This document shows, piece after piece, positions 42,201 to 51,579 of a stretch of DNA of 64,000 bases. The stretch is from NCBI GenBank assembly GCA_027575765.1, contig JANBPT010000012.1:1-64000 (forward strand), written 5' to 3'. The DNA comes from Tieghemiomyces parasiticus (taxonomy: Eukaryota; Kickxellomycota; Dimargaritomycetes; Dimargaritales; Dimargaritaceae). The notes under the pieces were generated by a model. That model saw only the letters and a program-made list of their open reading frames with translations. It was not told the origin of the DNA and ran no database searches. The position numbers were made by a program, and so were the translations under genes. The first letter of the stretch is position 1. Every line of letters begins with the position of its first letter.

Positions 42201-45200
42201 TCACTGGTCATACGCCTGCAGTACCGCCTCACGCATGGCCTCCTGAGGTGGCGGAAGACCAGTGTAAATCCGGAACTGGTGCAGCCCCTGCTCGATGAGG
42301 ACCTCTACGCCTTCGACCGTCTGCCAACCGTGTTTGGCGGCAGCGGCGAGAAGCGGGGTACGGCGGGGCTTGTAAGCCATATCCAGGGCCACGACGCCCC
42401 CCTCCTGACGTGTACGATCACCGTTGTTCACCATCGCCGGGCCGTGGAACAGGGTCTCCGGGAGATCCAACGACCACTGGGTGGCTGGGATGGCCGACAG
42501 GATGAACGTGAGGGGACGAGTGATGCTCTGGGCGTCCAGCGACGCCACCACCTCGATCTGGATAGGCAGGTTCAGGGCGGTGACGAGGGCCTCGGCGCGG
42601 CTCTGGGTGCGGTTGTACAGGTAGACGTGCTGGAACCCCATCCGGTGGACGGCGTAGAGTGCGGCGCGGGCAGTCCCCCCGGCACCGATGATAAGAGCCG
42701 ACGGGCTCCCTGTGTCCTGGGTTAGACCGCTAGTGGTCATTAGGCTCGGGACGCGCGGGTCATCATTGTCCGCCTGGCCCGTCTGGGCGCGCTGGACGGC
42801 GGCCACGATACCAAGCCAGTCGGTATTATCCCCGGTAAACCGGTGATGTTGCCCGGGGGTCTTGGCCAACATGCAGTCAGTCTCCTTAACGGCGTGGATG
42901 GTATTGACGGCGCCGATGGTCTTGACTTCGGGGCTCAGTTCGTCCAGCAAGTCAAACAGGGCCTCCTTGAGAGGGATGGTCACCGACCCGCCGCCAAAGT
43001 GAGGGTTGGTCTGCTGGATCTCGGCGAGGGTTGCACTTGACTCATTCTCGGCCAGGCCGTAGTGGTGCGGGAGGCCCAGGGCGGCGAACCCCGTGTTGTA
43101 GAGTAGCGGGGAGGGCGAGTGGGCGATGGGGCTACCAAAGAGGAAGTACTCGCGGCGCGGGAGATCGCCCAGGAGGTGGCGTGCCCGATGGATCTCGGCC
43201 ACGGTAAGCTGCCCCGGGGCCGCCTTGGTCGGAAGGGCGGCGTGGGTGACCGGGGTGAGGTACGGGCACACCACGCGGGACCACTGGCCGGCCGGTCCCA
43301 TGTTGAGGGCCACCAGGGGGCGCTGGTCCTGCACCGACTGTTTAAAACGGTAGAGAGCCAGGTTGTCATCCATGGTGCGGGCCACAGACACCAGCTTGAC
43401 AATGTCGCCCAGGTTGGCGGCAGAATCGTACTTGGCGCGCAGGGCTGGTGAGTCCCAGGCGACGGCAGCCTGGGGGTCGTGCCATGAAGCAATCACCCGG
43501 GTGGCGCCGCGGGCGGCGAGCAGCGCGGCCAAGTCTGGGACGCCCGGGTGAAGATCGGTGGGGGCGCTACCCAATTCCACGTCAAGATACTCCACACCCC
43601 AAGCCAGGGCGCGGGCGTAGAGTGCGCGGAGGGCGGTGGGCTGGTCATCAGCGAACCGACCACCCTGACTGCGTGTACGGACCGTAAAGATGACGGGGAG
43701 AGGTTCCGGCATATGATGGCGGAGAAGGGCCAATTGCCGGCGCACAAAGTCGTGGTCCAGGTCCTTCACCACGTCAGTGCCGTTCGCCGGGCTCGCTTGC
43801 GAGCCGTCGTGGAGCAGGTCCACGCGGAGTTCCACAGCCCCAGCACCTTCCATGATGCGCGCCAGCTGGTCCTGGGTCGCGGCCAGGTCCGGTAGGGTCA
43901 GGGATACAAAGAATCGCGGGAGGCGAGCGGCGGCGTCGGTGAGGGCAGCCGAGGCGGCGGGTTGCGCAGCCTGACGGCCCGTAACGAAACGTAGGTAGCG
44001 CACGAACGCGTGTTCCACGCGAGCCCAGCGCCGGGCGTCGTGTTCCCCCGGGGTGGCGTTGGTCGGCACGTAGACGGGGAATTGGAAGGTGGCCAGACGC
44101 TCGTAGTGCGGGCGCCGGCGTTCCCACACGGTATGCAAGTCCGCGCCATAGGCCGGACGGTGGGTGTCACGGGCGAGGTAGGCCTCGACGTGCTCGTGCG
44201 GGGTGGCGATATGGACCACCGGGGCCAAGCGGCCGATGGCGCGGTAAGTCGCCGTGTAGTCTTCCAGGACGGCGCGCCCCTCGGGAGTTTCGACGATGCC
44301 GCCACCGCAAGCCACCACGGCGCCCTCCGGGTGGGCCCGCAGGACCTCGGTCAGCAGACGGGTCTCGTGCGCACGGAAGGCATCCCAGCCTTCCTGGCTC
44401 ACGACATCCGCCACGGGCCGACCTAGAGTGGCCTCCATGTGGACGTCCATGTCGATGAAATGGCGGCCCAGGGCCCGGGCAGCAGCGCGCCCCAGGGTAG
44501 TTTTGCCACTGCCGCGCATACCGATGAGTACCAGGGTGGCCTCGCCCGGCGGACTGAGGCGCGCTGTGGTGTCGTGGGCAACGGCGGCGTGGGTATCAAA
44601 CCCGTGCAGCTGCACACCGAGTTGGTGTTCCAAAGCGTCCCACCAGTTGGGCCAGGTCTTCTCTACGCACTTCCGCTCCTGGATGTTGGTGGCGCCAGGT
44701 ACAGCGCAACCCAGGACGCTGAAACTCATGGCCACCCGGTGGTCGTCGTGGCAGTGCACGCCCGTGGCCGGACCGCGCAACTGGGCGAAAGGCCGGCCAT
44801 GGATCTGGATACCATCGGGTAGTTCGGAGGCCTGGACCCCGAAGCGACCCAGTTCCTCAACCATCACGGCGATTCGGTTACATTCCTTGACGCGCTGATT
44901 AGCAATCCCCGTGATACGCGTCACGTTCGCATCCGCTTTCGGGTCATCGCCAGCCGGAGCGGCCACGGCGGCCAGGACCGAAGCGGTGAGGAAGGCGTCG
45001 GTCATGGGTTCCATGTCAACATGCGGGAGAGGTTGCAGGGTCCCGGCGGGCGGACCTTGGACAGTAGTGGCCGTGGCGGATTGGGTGACCTCGCAACCCA
45101 TCGGTCGGAGTACGTCCACAGCGAAGCGGGCGTCTCCCTGCAGAGAGGCGTGACCAATATTGGCAATGGTCACGCGCGACCCGGTCATGGCGGCCACGGC

Positions 45201-47273
45201 CAGCGGGTAGGTGGCCGAACTAGCGTCTGACTCGACCATGTAGGTCGGTGGGTTCTGGTATCCGCCGCATGGGATCCGATACACGTTCTCGGCGATACGT
45301 TCAACGTCCACGCCGAAACTGCGCATCATGGCCACCGTCATATCGATGTAGGGTTGGGAGATGACCTTACCGCCAGTGAGTTCGAGAATCACCTCGGTCG
45401 CGGCGTAGGGTGCGCACAGCAAGATGGACGAGACGTACTGCGAGGAGATGGACGCAGCCAGCTGAATGCGGCCGCCTGCCAGTCCGCCGACCTGTGGGGT
45501 GACGCGCAGCGGGAGGCACCCGTCGCTCTCCTCGTAGGCGACCTTGGTACCGTTGGCGCGAAGGGCGGTCACTAGCGGGCCGATGGGGCGCTGCTTCATG
45601 CGGGCGTTACCGGTCAGGACGGTGGTGGCAGCGGGGTTGTTGGGTGACGGTGGTACTAAGGTTACCAGGGTGGTCAGGAATCGGGCAGCAGTCCCGGCGT
45701 TACCCAAGTAGAGGTCGACGTCGGGTACGTGGAAAAGTCCCGCGCCACCGGTCACCACCAGGGTACGACCGGCGTCCTCCCAGGTGTAGCTGCACCCGCC
45801 GAGCTTTTCCAGGGCGCTGAGCATAACCTGGGTATCGTCCGAGTGGAGCAGGTTGCGCAGACGGCAGGTACCCGTGCCCAGGGCGGCCAGGACCAGAGCA
45901 CGATTGGACAGAGACTTGGATCCTGGCACGTCCACCACAATCTCCTGGCCGCTGTGCAACGGGGCGGCCGGGGTTCCGGCCACAGGTTGGACCTGTACAC
46001 CGCTGGAAATCACCGTCTCGATGACATTGTCAGCCACAGGGATCGGGTAGTCCTGGACGGTGGCACCAATGCGAGATGGGAGGGCCAGGCGCTTGGTGGT
46101 ACCCACAGTCTTCTTGTCGACGCGCATCACGCGCATCATGTCGGCGACGCGCGGGCGGACGCCACAGGTGAGTTTGAGGACCCGGGCGTCATCAAGCGCG
46201 ACGGGAAGTGAGTAGGCCTTGAGGCAGCGGACCAGTCGACTCAGGCCGACCTGGTCAAAGTGGCCCAAGTTGCGCGCGATCTCCGATTCCAGTACCATGC
46301 CCAGGGCGACGCACTCGCCGTGCAGGAGATGCGGCGCAGCCAGGGCCTCGATGGCGTGACCCACCGTGTGCCCAAAGTTGAGCAGGCCGCGCAGACCAGA
46401 TTCGCGCTCGTCGGCGCTGACCACCTCGGCCTTGACGCGGGCGGAGCCCATCACCACGCGGAGCAGGAGCTTCTGGGCCGGCGTACGGTGGGCGGTACGG
46501 GCGCCACGCGGGCCTTGGCTCACGTCATCCGTTTCGTCCGCTTGGCCGGCCTCCAGCACGGCAGCACGAATGGCCTCCGGGTGGGTCTCAAGGACGTCAA
46601 AGTCGGATTCGGAACGGATGGTGGCCGTTTTTATGACCTCGGCCATGCCGTTGTAAAACTCGCGTTCGGGGAGAGTGGCTAGGAAGGCCAGGTCGATGAA
46701 GACGCGGTGGGGCTGCCAGAAGGCGCCGATCAGGTTCTTGCCGTGCGGAGTATCGATGGCCGTCTTACCGCCGATCGATGAGTCCACCATGGCCAATAGG
46801 GAAGTAGGGATTTGGACCAGCGGGATACCGCGCATGAAAGTAGCGGCTACGTAGCCTGCCAGGTCACCAATCACGCCGCCGCCCAGCGCCAACAGGCAGG
46901 TATCGCGGGTGCAGGCTTCGGCCAGCATGAAATCTTCGATGTGGGCCTTACTCAAGCGGTCCTTGGTCTGCTCGCCCGGTGGCAGGACAAAGGTCAGCAG
47001 GCGGGGCGGCTTGGCACCGTTACTGGTGGCGGAGGTCTCCGCGGCAGCGACGAGGGTGGCGAAGGCGCGGCGGAAGCGGTCGAGGTACAGCGGTTCCAGG
47101 TTTTTGTCGGTGACGAGTACGAAGGTGGACGCCCGGACGGTGGTAAGCACCTCGCGTAGGAGGTACTCGGTGAGGTGGAACCCCACCACGATGGCGTCCC
47201 GACCCAGGATCGGAATGCGGATCACGTCACGCTCCGGGGCCGGTGGGTAGGCGGGCGTAGTGGGAGCAGCCAT
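42201..47273 (-). CDS. ARO1: pentafunctional AROM polypeptide (shikimate pathway steps 2-6)
   Basis: Intronless 1690-residue frame from ATG 47273. Five enzymes in the usual order. 3-Dehydroquinate synthase, about 1-395 (LALGGGVIGDLAGYVAATFM, NFGHTVGHAIEA). EPSP synthase, about 425-880 (DVPGSKSLSNRALVLAALG, YLGNAGTAARFLTTL). Shikimate kinase, about 900-1110, with P-loop GMRGSGKTTLGRAAA. Type I 3-dehydroquinate dehydratase, about 1130-1370 (RVIASWHD with the active His, and the Schiff-base Lys in IVKLVSVARTMDDN). Shikimate dehydrogenase, about 1395-1690 (FGSPIAHSPSPLLYNTGF, NAD(P)-binding IIGAGGTARAALYAVH). Together they turn DAHP into EPSP, the precursor of chorismate and aromatic amino acids, in the cytosol. 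All five domains look intact. A Gcn4-type TGACTCA lies 305 bp upstream. Slightly longer than yeast Aro1 (1588 residues). Confidence 0.98.
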   Translation of the reverse strand: MAAPTTPAYPPAPERDVIRIPILGRDAIVVGFHLTEYLLREVLTTVRASTFVLVTDKNLEPLYLDRFRRAFATLVAAAETSATSNGAKPPRLLTFVLPPGEQTKDRLSKAHIEDFMLAEACTRDTCLLALGGGVIGDLAGYVAATFMRGIPLVQIPTSLLAMVDSSIGGKTAIDTPHGKNLIGAFWQPHRVFIDLAFLATLPEREFYNGMAEVIKTATIRSESDFDVLETHPEAIRAAVLEAGQADETDDVSQGPRGARTAHRTPAQKLLLRVVMGSARVKAEVVSADERESGLRGLLNFGHTVGHAIEALAAPHLLHGECVALGMVLESEIARNLGHFDQVGLSRLVRCLKAYSLPVALDDARVLKLTCGVRPRVADMMRVMRVDKKTVGTTKRLALPSRIGATVQDYPIPVADNVIETVISSGVQVQPVAGTPAAPLHSGQEIVVDVPGSKSLSNRALVLAALGTGTCRLRNLLHSDDTQVMLSALEKLGGCSYTWEDAGRTLVVTGGAGLFHVPDVDLYLGNAGTAARFLTTLVTLVPPSPNNPAATTVLTGNARMKQRPIGPLVTALRANGTKVAYEESDGCLPLRVTPQVGGLAGGRIQLAASISSQYVSSILLCAPYAATEVILELTGGKVISQPYIDMTVAMMRSFGVDVERIAENVYRIPCGGYQNPPTYMVESDASSATYPLAVAAMTGSRVTIANIGHASLQGDARFAVDVLRPMGCEVTQSATATTVQGPPAGTLQPLPHVDMEPMTDAFLTASVLAAVAAPAGDDPKADANVTRITGIANQRVKECNRIAVMVEELGRFGVQASELPDGIQIHGRPFAQLRGPATGVHCHDDHRVAMSFSVLGCAVPGATNIQERKCVEKTWPNWWDALEHQLGVQLHGFDTHAAVAHDTTARLSPPGEATLVLIGMRGSGKTTLGRAAARALGRHFIDMDVHMEATLGRPVADVVSQEGWDAFRAHETRLLTEVLRAHPEGAVVACGGGIVETPEGRAVLEDYTATYRAIGRLAPVVHIATPHEHVEAYLARDTHRPAYGADLHTVWERRRPHYERLATFQFPVYVPTNATPGEHDARRWARVEHAFVRYLRFVTGRQAAQPAASAALTDAAARLPRFFVSLTLPDLAATQDQLARIMEGAGAVELRVDLLHDGSQASPANGTDVVKDLDHDFVRRQLALLRHHMPEPLPVIFTVRTRSQGGRFADDQPTALRALYARALAWGVEYLDVELGSAPTDLHPGVPDLAALLAARGATRVIASWHDPQAAVAWDSPALRAKYDSAANLGDIVKLVSVARTMDDNLALYRFKQSVQDQRPLVALNMGPAGQWSRVVCPYLTPVTHAALPTKAAPGQLTVAEIHRARHLLGDLPRREYFLFGSPIAHSPSPLLYNTGFAALGLPHHYGLAENESSATLAEIQQTNPHFGGGSVTIPLKEALFDLLDELSPEVKTIGAVNTIHAVKETDCMLAKTPGQHHRFTGDNTDWLGIVAAVQRAQTGQADNDDPRVPSLMTTSGLTQDTGSPSALIIGAGGTARAALYAVHRMGFQHVYLYNRTQSRAEALVTALNLPIQIEVVASLDAQSITRPLTFILSAIPATQWSLDLPETLFHGPAMVNNGDRTRQEGGVVALDMAYKPRRTPLLAAAAKHGWQTVEGVEVLIEQGLHQFRIYTGLPPPQEAMREAVLQAYDQ

Positions 47274-47462
47274 GGCAAGCCTGGAAAAAGGAGGAGGAGG
47301 AGGGGGTTCGACTTTAGAGGACGATACGGACGTGAGACAGCGTCGAGTGGGTATGTCAATGGCGAGCGTAGGCGGTACCAGGCCAGGTGTTCATAAAGGG
47401 GAGGGGGAAAGGTTGATGTGCTAAAGTAGCGTCGCAGGCAGCGTGGCCGGAAAGAGGTTCGG

Positions 47463-47471
47463 TTTATAATA
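47463..47471 (-). promoter_or_regulatory. TATA-like element upstream of AROM
   Basis: TATTATAAA on the minus strand, about 190 bp before the AROM ATG. Plausible position, weak motif. Confidence 0.3.
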
Positions 47472-47577
47472 TCGAGTATCGCCTCTGTATGGGTGCTGCG
47501 AGCCAGTGGCGAGCCGGGTTGAGCCCCCTCCGTTACAGATCAGTGCCCCTAGCCTCCAATCCCAGCGAGCTTATGCA

Positions 47578-47584
47578 TGACTCA
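47578..47584. promoter_or_regulatory. Gcn4/Cpc1-type binding site TGACTCA upstream of AROM
   Basis: A perfect TGACTCA (AP-1/GCRE) about 305 bp before the AROM start. In yeast and filamentous fungi, amino-acid biosynthesis genes including ARO1 are induced through such sites under general control. A 7-mer of this kind also occurs by chance a few times in 64 kb; TGAGTCA at 41494..41500 is an example. Confidence 0.35.
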
Positions 47585-48633
47585 CGTTGCGCTTGCCAGG
47601 GGATGGAGGCGGCACCGGGTTGCGCCAACCTAATTGGCGGGACCAGGTCCCTTAACATTGCTACGCGAAGTTGAGTGAATGAAGAGGTTTTATGTATGGC
47701 GCTGCGTTCATGACAAGTCCAGCTCGATATCTGACCACCGCTGATCGTAGTGGCCCCAGTCATTCTGCTCTATCGCACCCCAAGCCCGGCTTTATTTCTA
47801 GGGTCGCTTCAATTGGGGAAAATTGGTTAAATCTGAAGTCCTATCTTCCTAGCGGTAGCCACTTTGGCCGTGCCAGTCTCTCGCTGTTCTCCTCCCCCCC
47901 CCAAGTATGTCGTTGCCGGCCTCGCTATGTCCTGGCCAGCCGGATGGTGAAGTGCATCGGGGCGAAGTGGAGGTGGGCAACCAAGTTGCCGCATAACCCT
48001 TGCACAGCGGGGGGCTGTGGAAGGCTGCGGTGCCTGGAAGCGTTCGGACAGCCGGCGACAGGCGTCCTAGTGCCCTTGCGGAGTCAAATGAGCGAGGGGG
48101 CTGGGTCGGCAGGTTGGAGGGACCGCGTTGTGACGTGGGCCACATTGCGGTTCCCTTTGCATCTTGTGGGACATCCCCCGCCAAATAAACCCCGCTAAGA
48201 CTAGTCATTGTGGAGAGTGGTATCAGACCAGTGTGTCATCGAGCTGATTCACTAGAGGGCAACCTCGGGCGTACCCGTGCGCCGTTGGCCTCCCTCTCCC
48301 ATCCCTTCTTACCTCACCGCTGGTGGGGTGACCTGCCCGTCTGCCTGTATGCCACCCCAAAAGGCCCTGAACTTTGTTCCTTGGCCCCCCTACCTACTTT
48401 CCGTTTCACCTCATCGCCCGCCTGGTTTCCCTCTAGTCTTTTGTAAACGTCGTTCTTATTTGGTTGTGGCATTATACCGCGATCCAATTTACTTGCTTTC
48501 TTGGCATTCCCTCCGTAGAATATTTTAGCCCTGCAGCCCGTTAGTCCATCCATATCAACCTTCTTCCCGCATCTCATTCCGACCCACACCGTCGCTGGTG
48601 TCGTACCCTAGCCTTTCTGTCCCATCCTTCATC

Positions 48634-50140
48634 ATGACCGAGGCCGAAGCCCGCAATCTCCTCGAGCAAGCGGCTAAGAAGGCCAACAGCCGCCCGTGGT
48701 TCGGCCTGGGCGGTCCTAAGTATGAAGAAGCAGCCGAACTCTACCAGCAGGCTGGCAATTCATTCAAGTTACTTAAGAAATGGAGCGACGCCGGCCAAGC
48801 CTACAACCGGGCGGCCGAGCTGCTAGTCAATATCGGTGAGCGGGACGACGCCGCCACCCAGTTTATCGCGGCTTCTAAGTGCTTCAAGAAGGGCTTTCCT
48901 GAAGGTAAGTTTACCAACGTCCATGGCGCATTCGCGAGTAAAAAGACTGATGCACGCCCTCGGGCCAGGCCAAGGCAGCGGGCCAGAAACGAGCGCATTT
49001 CTCAGCTGCCAGTGCATTATCCCGCTCGACCCTACCTCCGTTAGCTGTAGATAGGGAAGGCCGAGGGGACAAGGGGGAGAACCTGACGAGGGCGTACCCC
49101 GGACCTGCTGTGGTCCTCACCAAGGACTGTGGATCGAGCGTCGACCTTGAGTGTCACCGTGCCGCTAAGTGGCCCCGACAAGGCGCAAAGCGACGTTACA
49201 CCCGGGCCACAGCCCCCCCACCTCGAATGCTTTTTCCCGACCCTGCGTCGCCACCCCCTTCCATTTCCTTTTTCCCTTCCCCTTCACCACCGGCAAGGTG
49301 GCCGCCGGTTGACGTCACCTGTATCCGATTTGGCAGGGGACCAGCGCGTCCCCCTTCCCTGGATCGCTCGGGTGGCTGTGGACGATCCTTGTCGCCCGGA
49401 CCCTCGTCAACGACGGTGGCTTAATTTTACGTGACGTTTCCGGACTGGGCCTACCCACCGTCCCCTTACCTACCACACGATGACCACTGCGCTAACCATT
49501 GACGATCTCACTATGTTCAATATCCCGCGTATTCAACTCCACAGACGCCATCAAGGCCCTCCGGAAGGCCATCGAAGTGCTGACGGACAGCGGTCGATTC
49601 TACCCGGCCGCCAACCACCAGAAGGAAATCGCCCAGATCTACGAGACGGAGCTGATGGACATCAAGGGCGCCATGGTGGCCTACGAGGCCGCCGCCGATC
49701 TCTACAGCGGTGAGGAGTCCACCGCCCAGACCAACAACTGCCGTCTCAAGGTTGCCACCTTCGCTGCCCAGCTCGAACAGTACGACAAGGCCGTGGAAAT
49801 CTTTGAGCAGATCGCCCACGCTAGCATCGATAACCAGCTCACCAAGTGGTCCGTCAAGGAGTACCTCCTTAAGGCCGGAATCTGTCGCTTGGCTGCCGGA
49901 GACGAGGTGGCTATGCAGCGGGCCTTCCAGCGCTACCAGGAGATGGACGTGTCCTTTGGTTCGACCCGCGAATGCAAGCTATTGCTGAACCTGGCCGACG
50001 CCGTGCGGGCAGGCGACGTGGACGCCTTCACGCACTATGTCTTTGAGTACGATCAGATGACCAAGCTTGACAACTGGAAGACCACCCTGCTCCTGCGGAT
50101 CAAGAAGTCGCTCACCGAGCAGGAATCGGAGCTAACATAA
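48634..50140 (+). CDS. SEC17: alpha-SNAP (Sec17), SNARE disassembly adaptor
   Basis: Two exons, 48634..48904 and 49545..50140, with a 640-nt intron (donor GTAAGT, acceptor CACAG); the join reads FPE-D-AIKALRKAI, the same as DPQEAINCLMRAI of animal alpha-SNAP. Total 288 residues, against about 292 in the family. It is all-helical TPR-like: EEAAELYQQAGNSFKLLKKW, AATQFIAASKCFKK, AANHQKEIAQIYETELMDI, GEESTAQTNNCRLKVA, SDSREC-like FGSTRECKLLL, and the C-terminal TKLDNWKTTLLLRIKKSL, which in alpha-SNAP contacts and activates NSF. It binds cis-SNARE bundles and recruits NSF/Sec18 to take them apart after membrane fusion. It looks complete and functional. Elongin C follows on the same strand about 730 bp downstream. 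Confidence 0.97.
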
Positions 50141-50866
50141 ACGGCCAACCACCGTTCCCTACCGGTTTGTTCTCACCCTCCGGGGGGGGTCTGTTGTCAC
50201 CAACAATCTCCGCGGATTCCTCTTGTTCGACGCCCCCCCTACTACGGTATTTTATATTAGAGTCTATCCCGTCTCTTTCTCCTTTTGCCCTTTTACGATA
50301 TAACCTGCATTCCCCCCTACCCCTGCCTTCCTGACCATGATTTTACCGAAGGACGAGTCTTTCTCGTCGCGCTGCCGTTTCTATATATTTTTGTCCTTAG
50401 TATATCGCCACGCTCCTTTCTCCTACACACTTGAATGCTTCTTTGTTTGCTGATGTCTGTCCCTCGTATCTACCTGTAACAACCTGTCACGTCTGCCGGA
50501 CCAGGGCTTTGTCAGCCTTGCGAAAGTTCCGCGTCCAAATCAACTATCCACATAACCAGCCTCTATAAATGAATGATGATCCGTTGAATAGAGGAAGCTA
50601 GAGGCCGACCTATTGGATTTAACCACCCACAGTGTAGGAGGTGTCTGCAGTTCAGAATTGGTATTGGCCTACTTTGGTTACTGTCAATACGAACCAATCG
50701 GACTGACAACGTAAAGGGAAGGCCGCTCGGCCGCAGCACTGCCTCAAGGTCGCGCGCCTAGGCTCTTTGCCTATCACTGAGGCGCTTTCTTCGCACTGTC
50801 GCAATCTTATACTTCCTCCATTCCACTTAGCTTTATTAACCATCTTTGACAGCCGAACTGCCCGCC
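50141..50866. other. spacer between alpha-SNAP and elongin C
   Basis: The first 370 bp are a very C/T-rich alpha-SNAP 3' flank. The rest is mixed, turning pyrimidine-rich again just before the elongin C start. No separate gene. Confidence 0.55.
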
Positions 50867-51380
50867 ATGAGTGACGGTAAGACCAGCATCGGCATCGCTG
50901 CGCGCCCACCATGAACCGAGCAAACCGGACACGTCGGAGCCTACGGCAATGGGGCTAAACACCCACTGGTCTGTGGGGCCCAGCATTTGCCTAGTTGGCC
51001 GCAAGTAAAGTACTAACCCACGCCCTCATTCGTCGCGGCCTACGACCCGTGGCATTCCGATCTTCCCAGCCGCCGCCTCGACCAACGAGGGTTTCGTGAA
51101 GCTCATCAGCAACGACGGCTTCGTGTGTTATCTCCCCAAACCCGTCGCCTGCGGCTCCGGTACCATACGCAGTCTGCTATCGAGCTCGGAGGATTTCATG
51201 GAGGCCCGGACTAACGAATTGACATTCCAGGTTATCCGAGGCCCTATCCTAGAGAAAGTGTGCCAGTACCTGTTCTATAAGCACAAGTACGATCAAACGT
51301 GGACTGATATACCCGAGTTTCCTATCGAGCCTGAAATCGCCCTGGAGTTGTTGATGACCTCCGACTTTTTGGATGTGTAG
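50867..51380 (+). CDS. ELC1: elongin C (Skp1-like fold adaptor)
   Basis: Two exons: a 10-nt first exon 50867..50876 (ATGAGTGACG, followed by GTAAGA) and 51070..51380 after TTCCCAG; the 193-nt intron joins phase 1 to give MSDAAASTNEGFVKLISNDG. Total 106 residues (yeast Elc1 99, human 112). Family motifs are plain: KLISNDGF, SGTIRSLLSSS, TNELTFQVI, ILEKVCQYLFYKHKY and the ending IPEFPIEPEIALELLMTSDF(LDV). Elongin C pairs with elongin B or BC-box proteins in cullin-RING ubiquitin ligases and in RNA polymerase II turnover. Without splicing, the frame would have to begin at a GTG (51096) with no start codon, so the small first exon is well supported. It converges with IBA57, 200 bp apart. Confidence 0.93.
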
Positions 51381-51579
51381 TCCTCGCTACGGATATTGTG
51401 CAATGGCCATGGACAGATACATAAATTTCAGTGTGGATATAGCTGCTTAATCGTAACATTGAATGGTGGCCATACAGGGGCGTGAGGAAGTGCATCTCTC
51501 ACTCGGGTCAACAGAATAGATGCTATTGAAAAGGTCAAAATGTAGACTGCCCAGTCCATGCCCCCAAGACATCCATCAC

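Larger units (their letters stand above)
47274..48633. other. divergent promoter region between AROM and alpha-SNAP
   Basis: The first 30 bp are GGA-rich on the plus strand (AROM leader). A TATA-like run (47463..47471, minus) and a TGACTCA (47578..47584) follow. 48270..48633 is C/T-rich (alpha-SNAP leader). A 168-codon plus-strand frame from ATG 47692 lacks the GC-rich third positions of real genes here and matches nothing. Confidence 0.55.

Noticed and set aside
42279..47250. Many plus-strand frames of 60-200 codons opposite AROM
   Set aside because: They are antisense shadows of a GC-rich coding sequence.
47692..48198. 168-codon plus-strand frame between AROM and alpha-SNAP
   Set aside because: It lacks the GC-rich third positions of genes in this window, overlaps another open frame and matches nothing.
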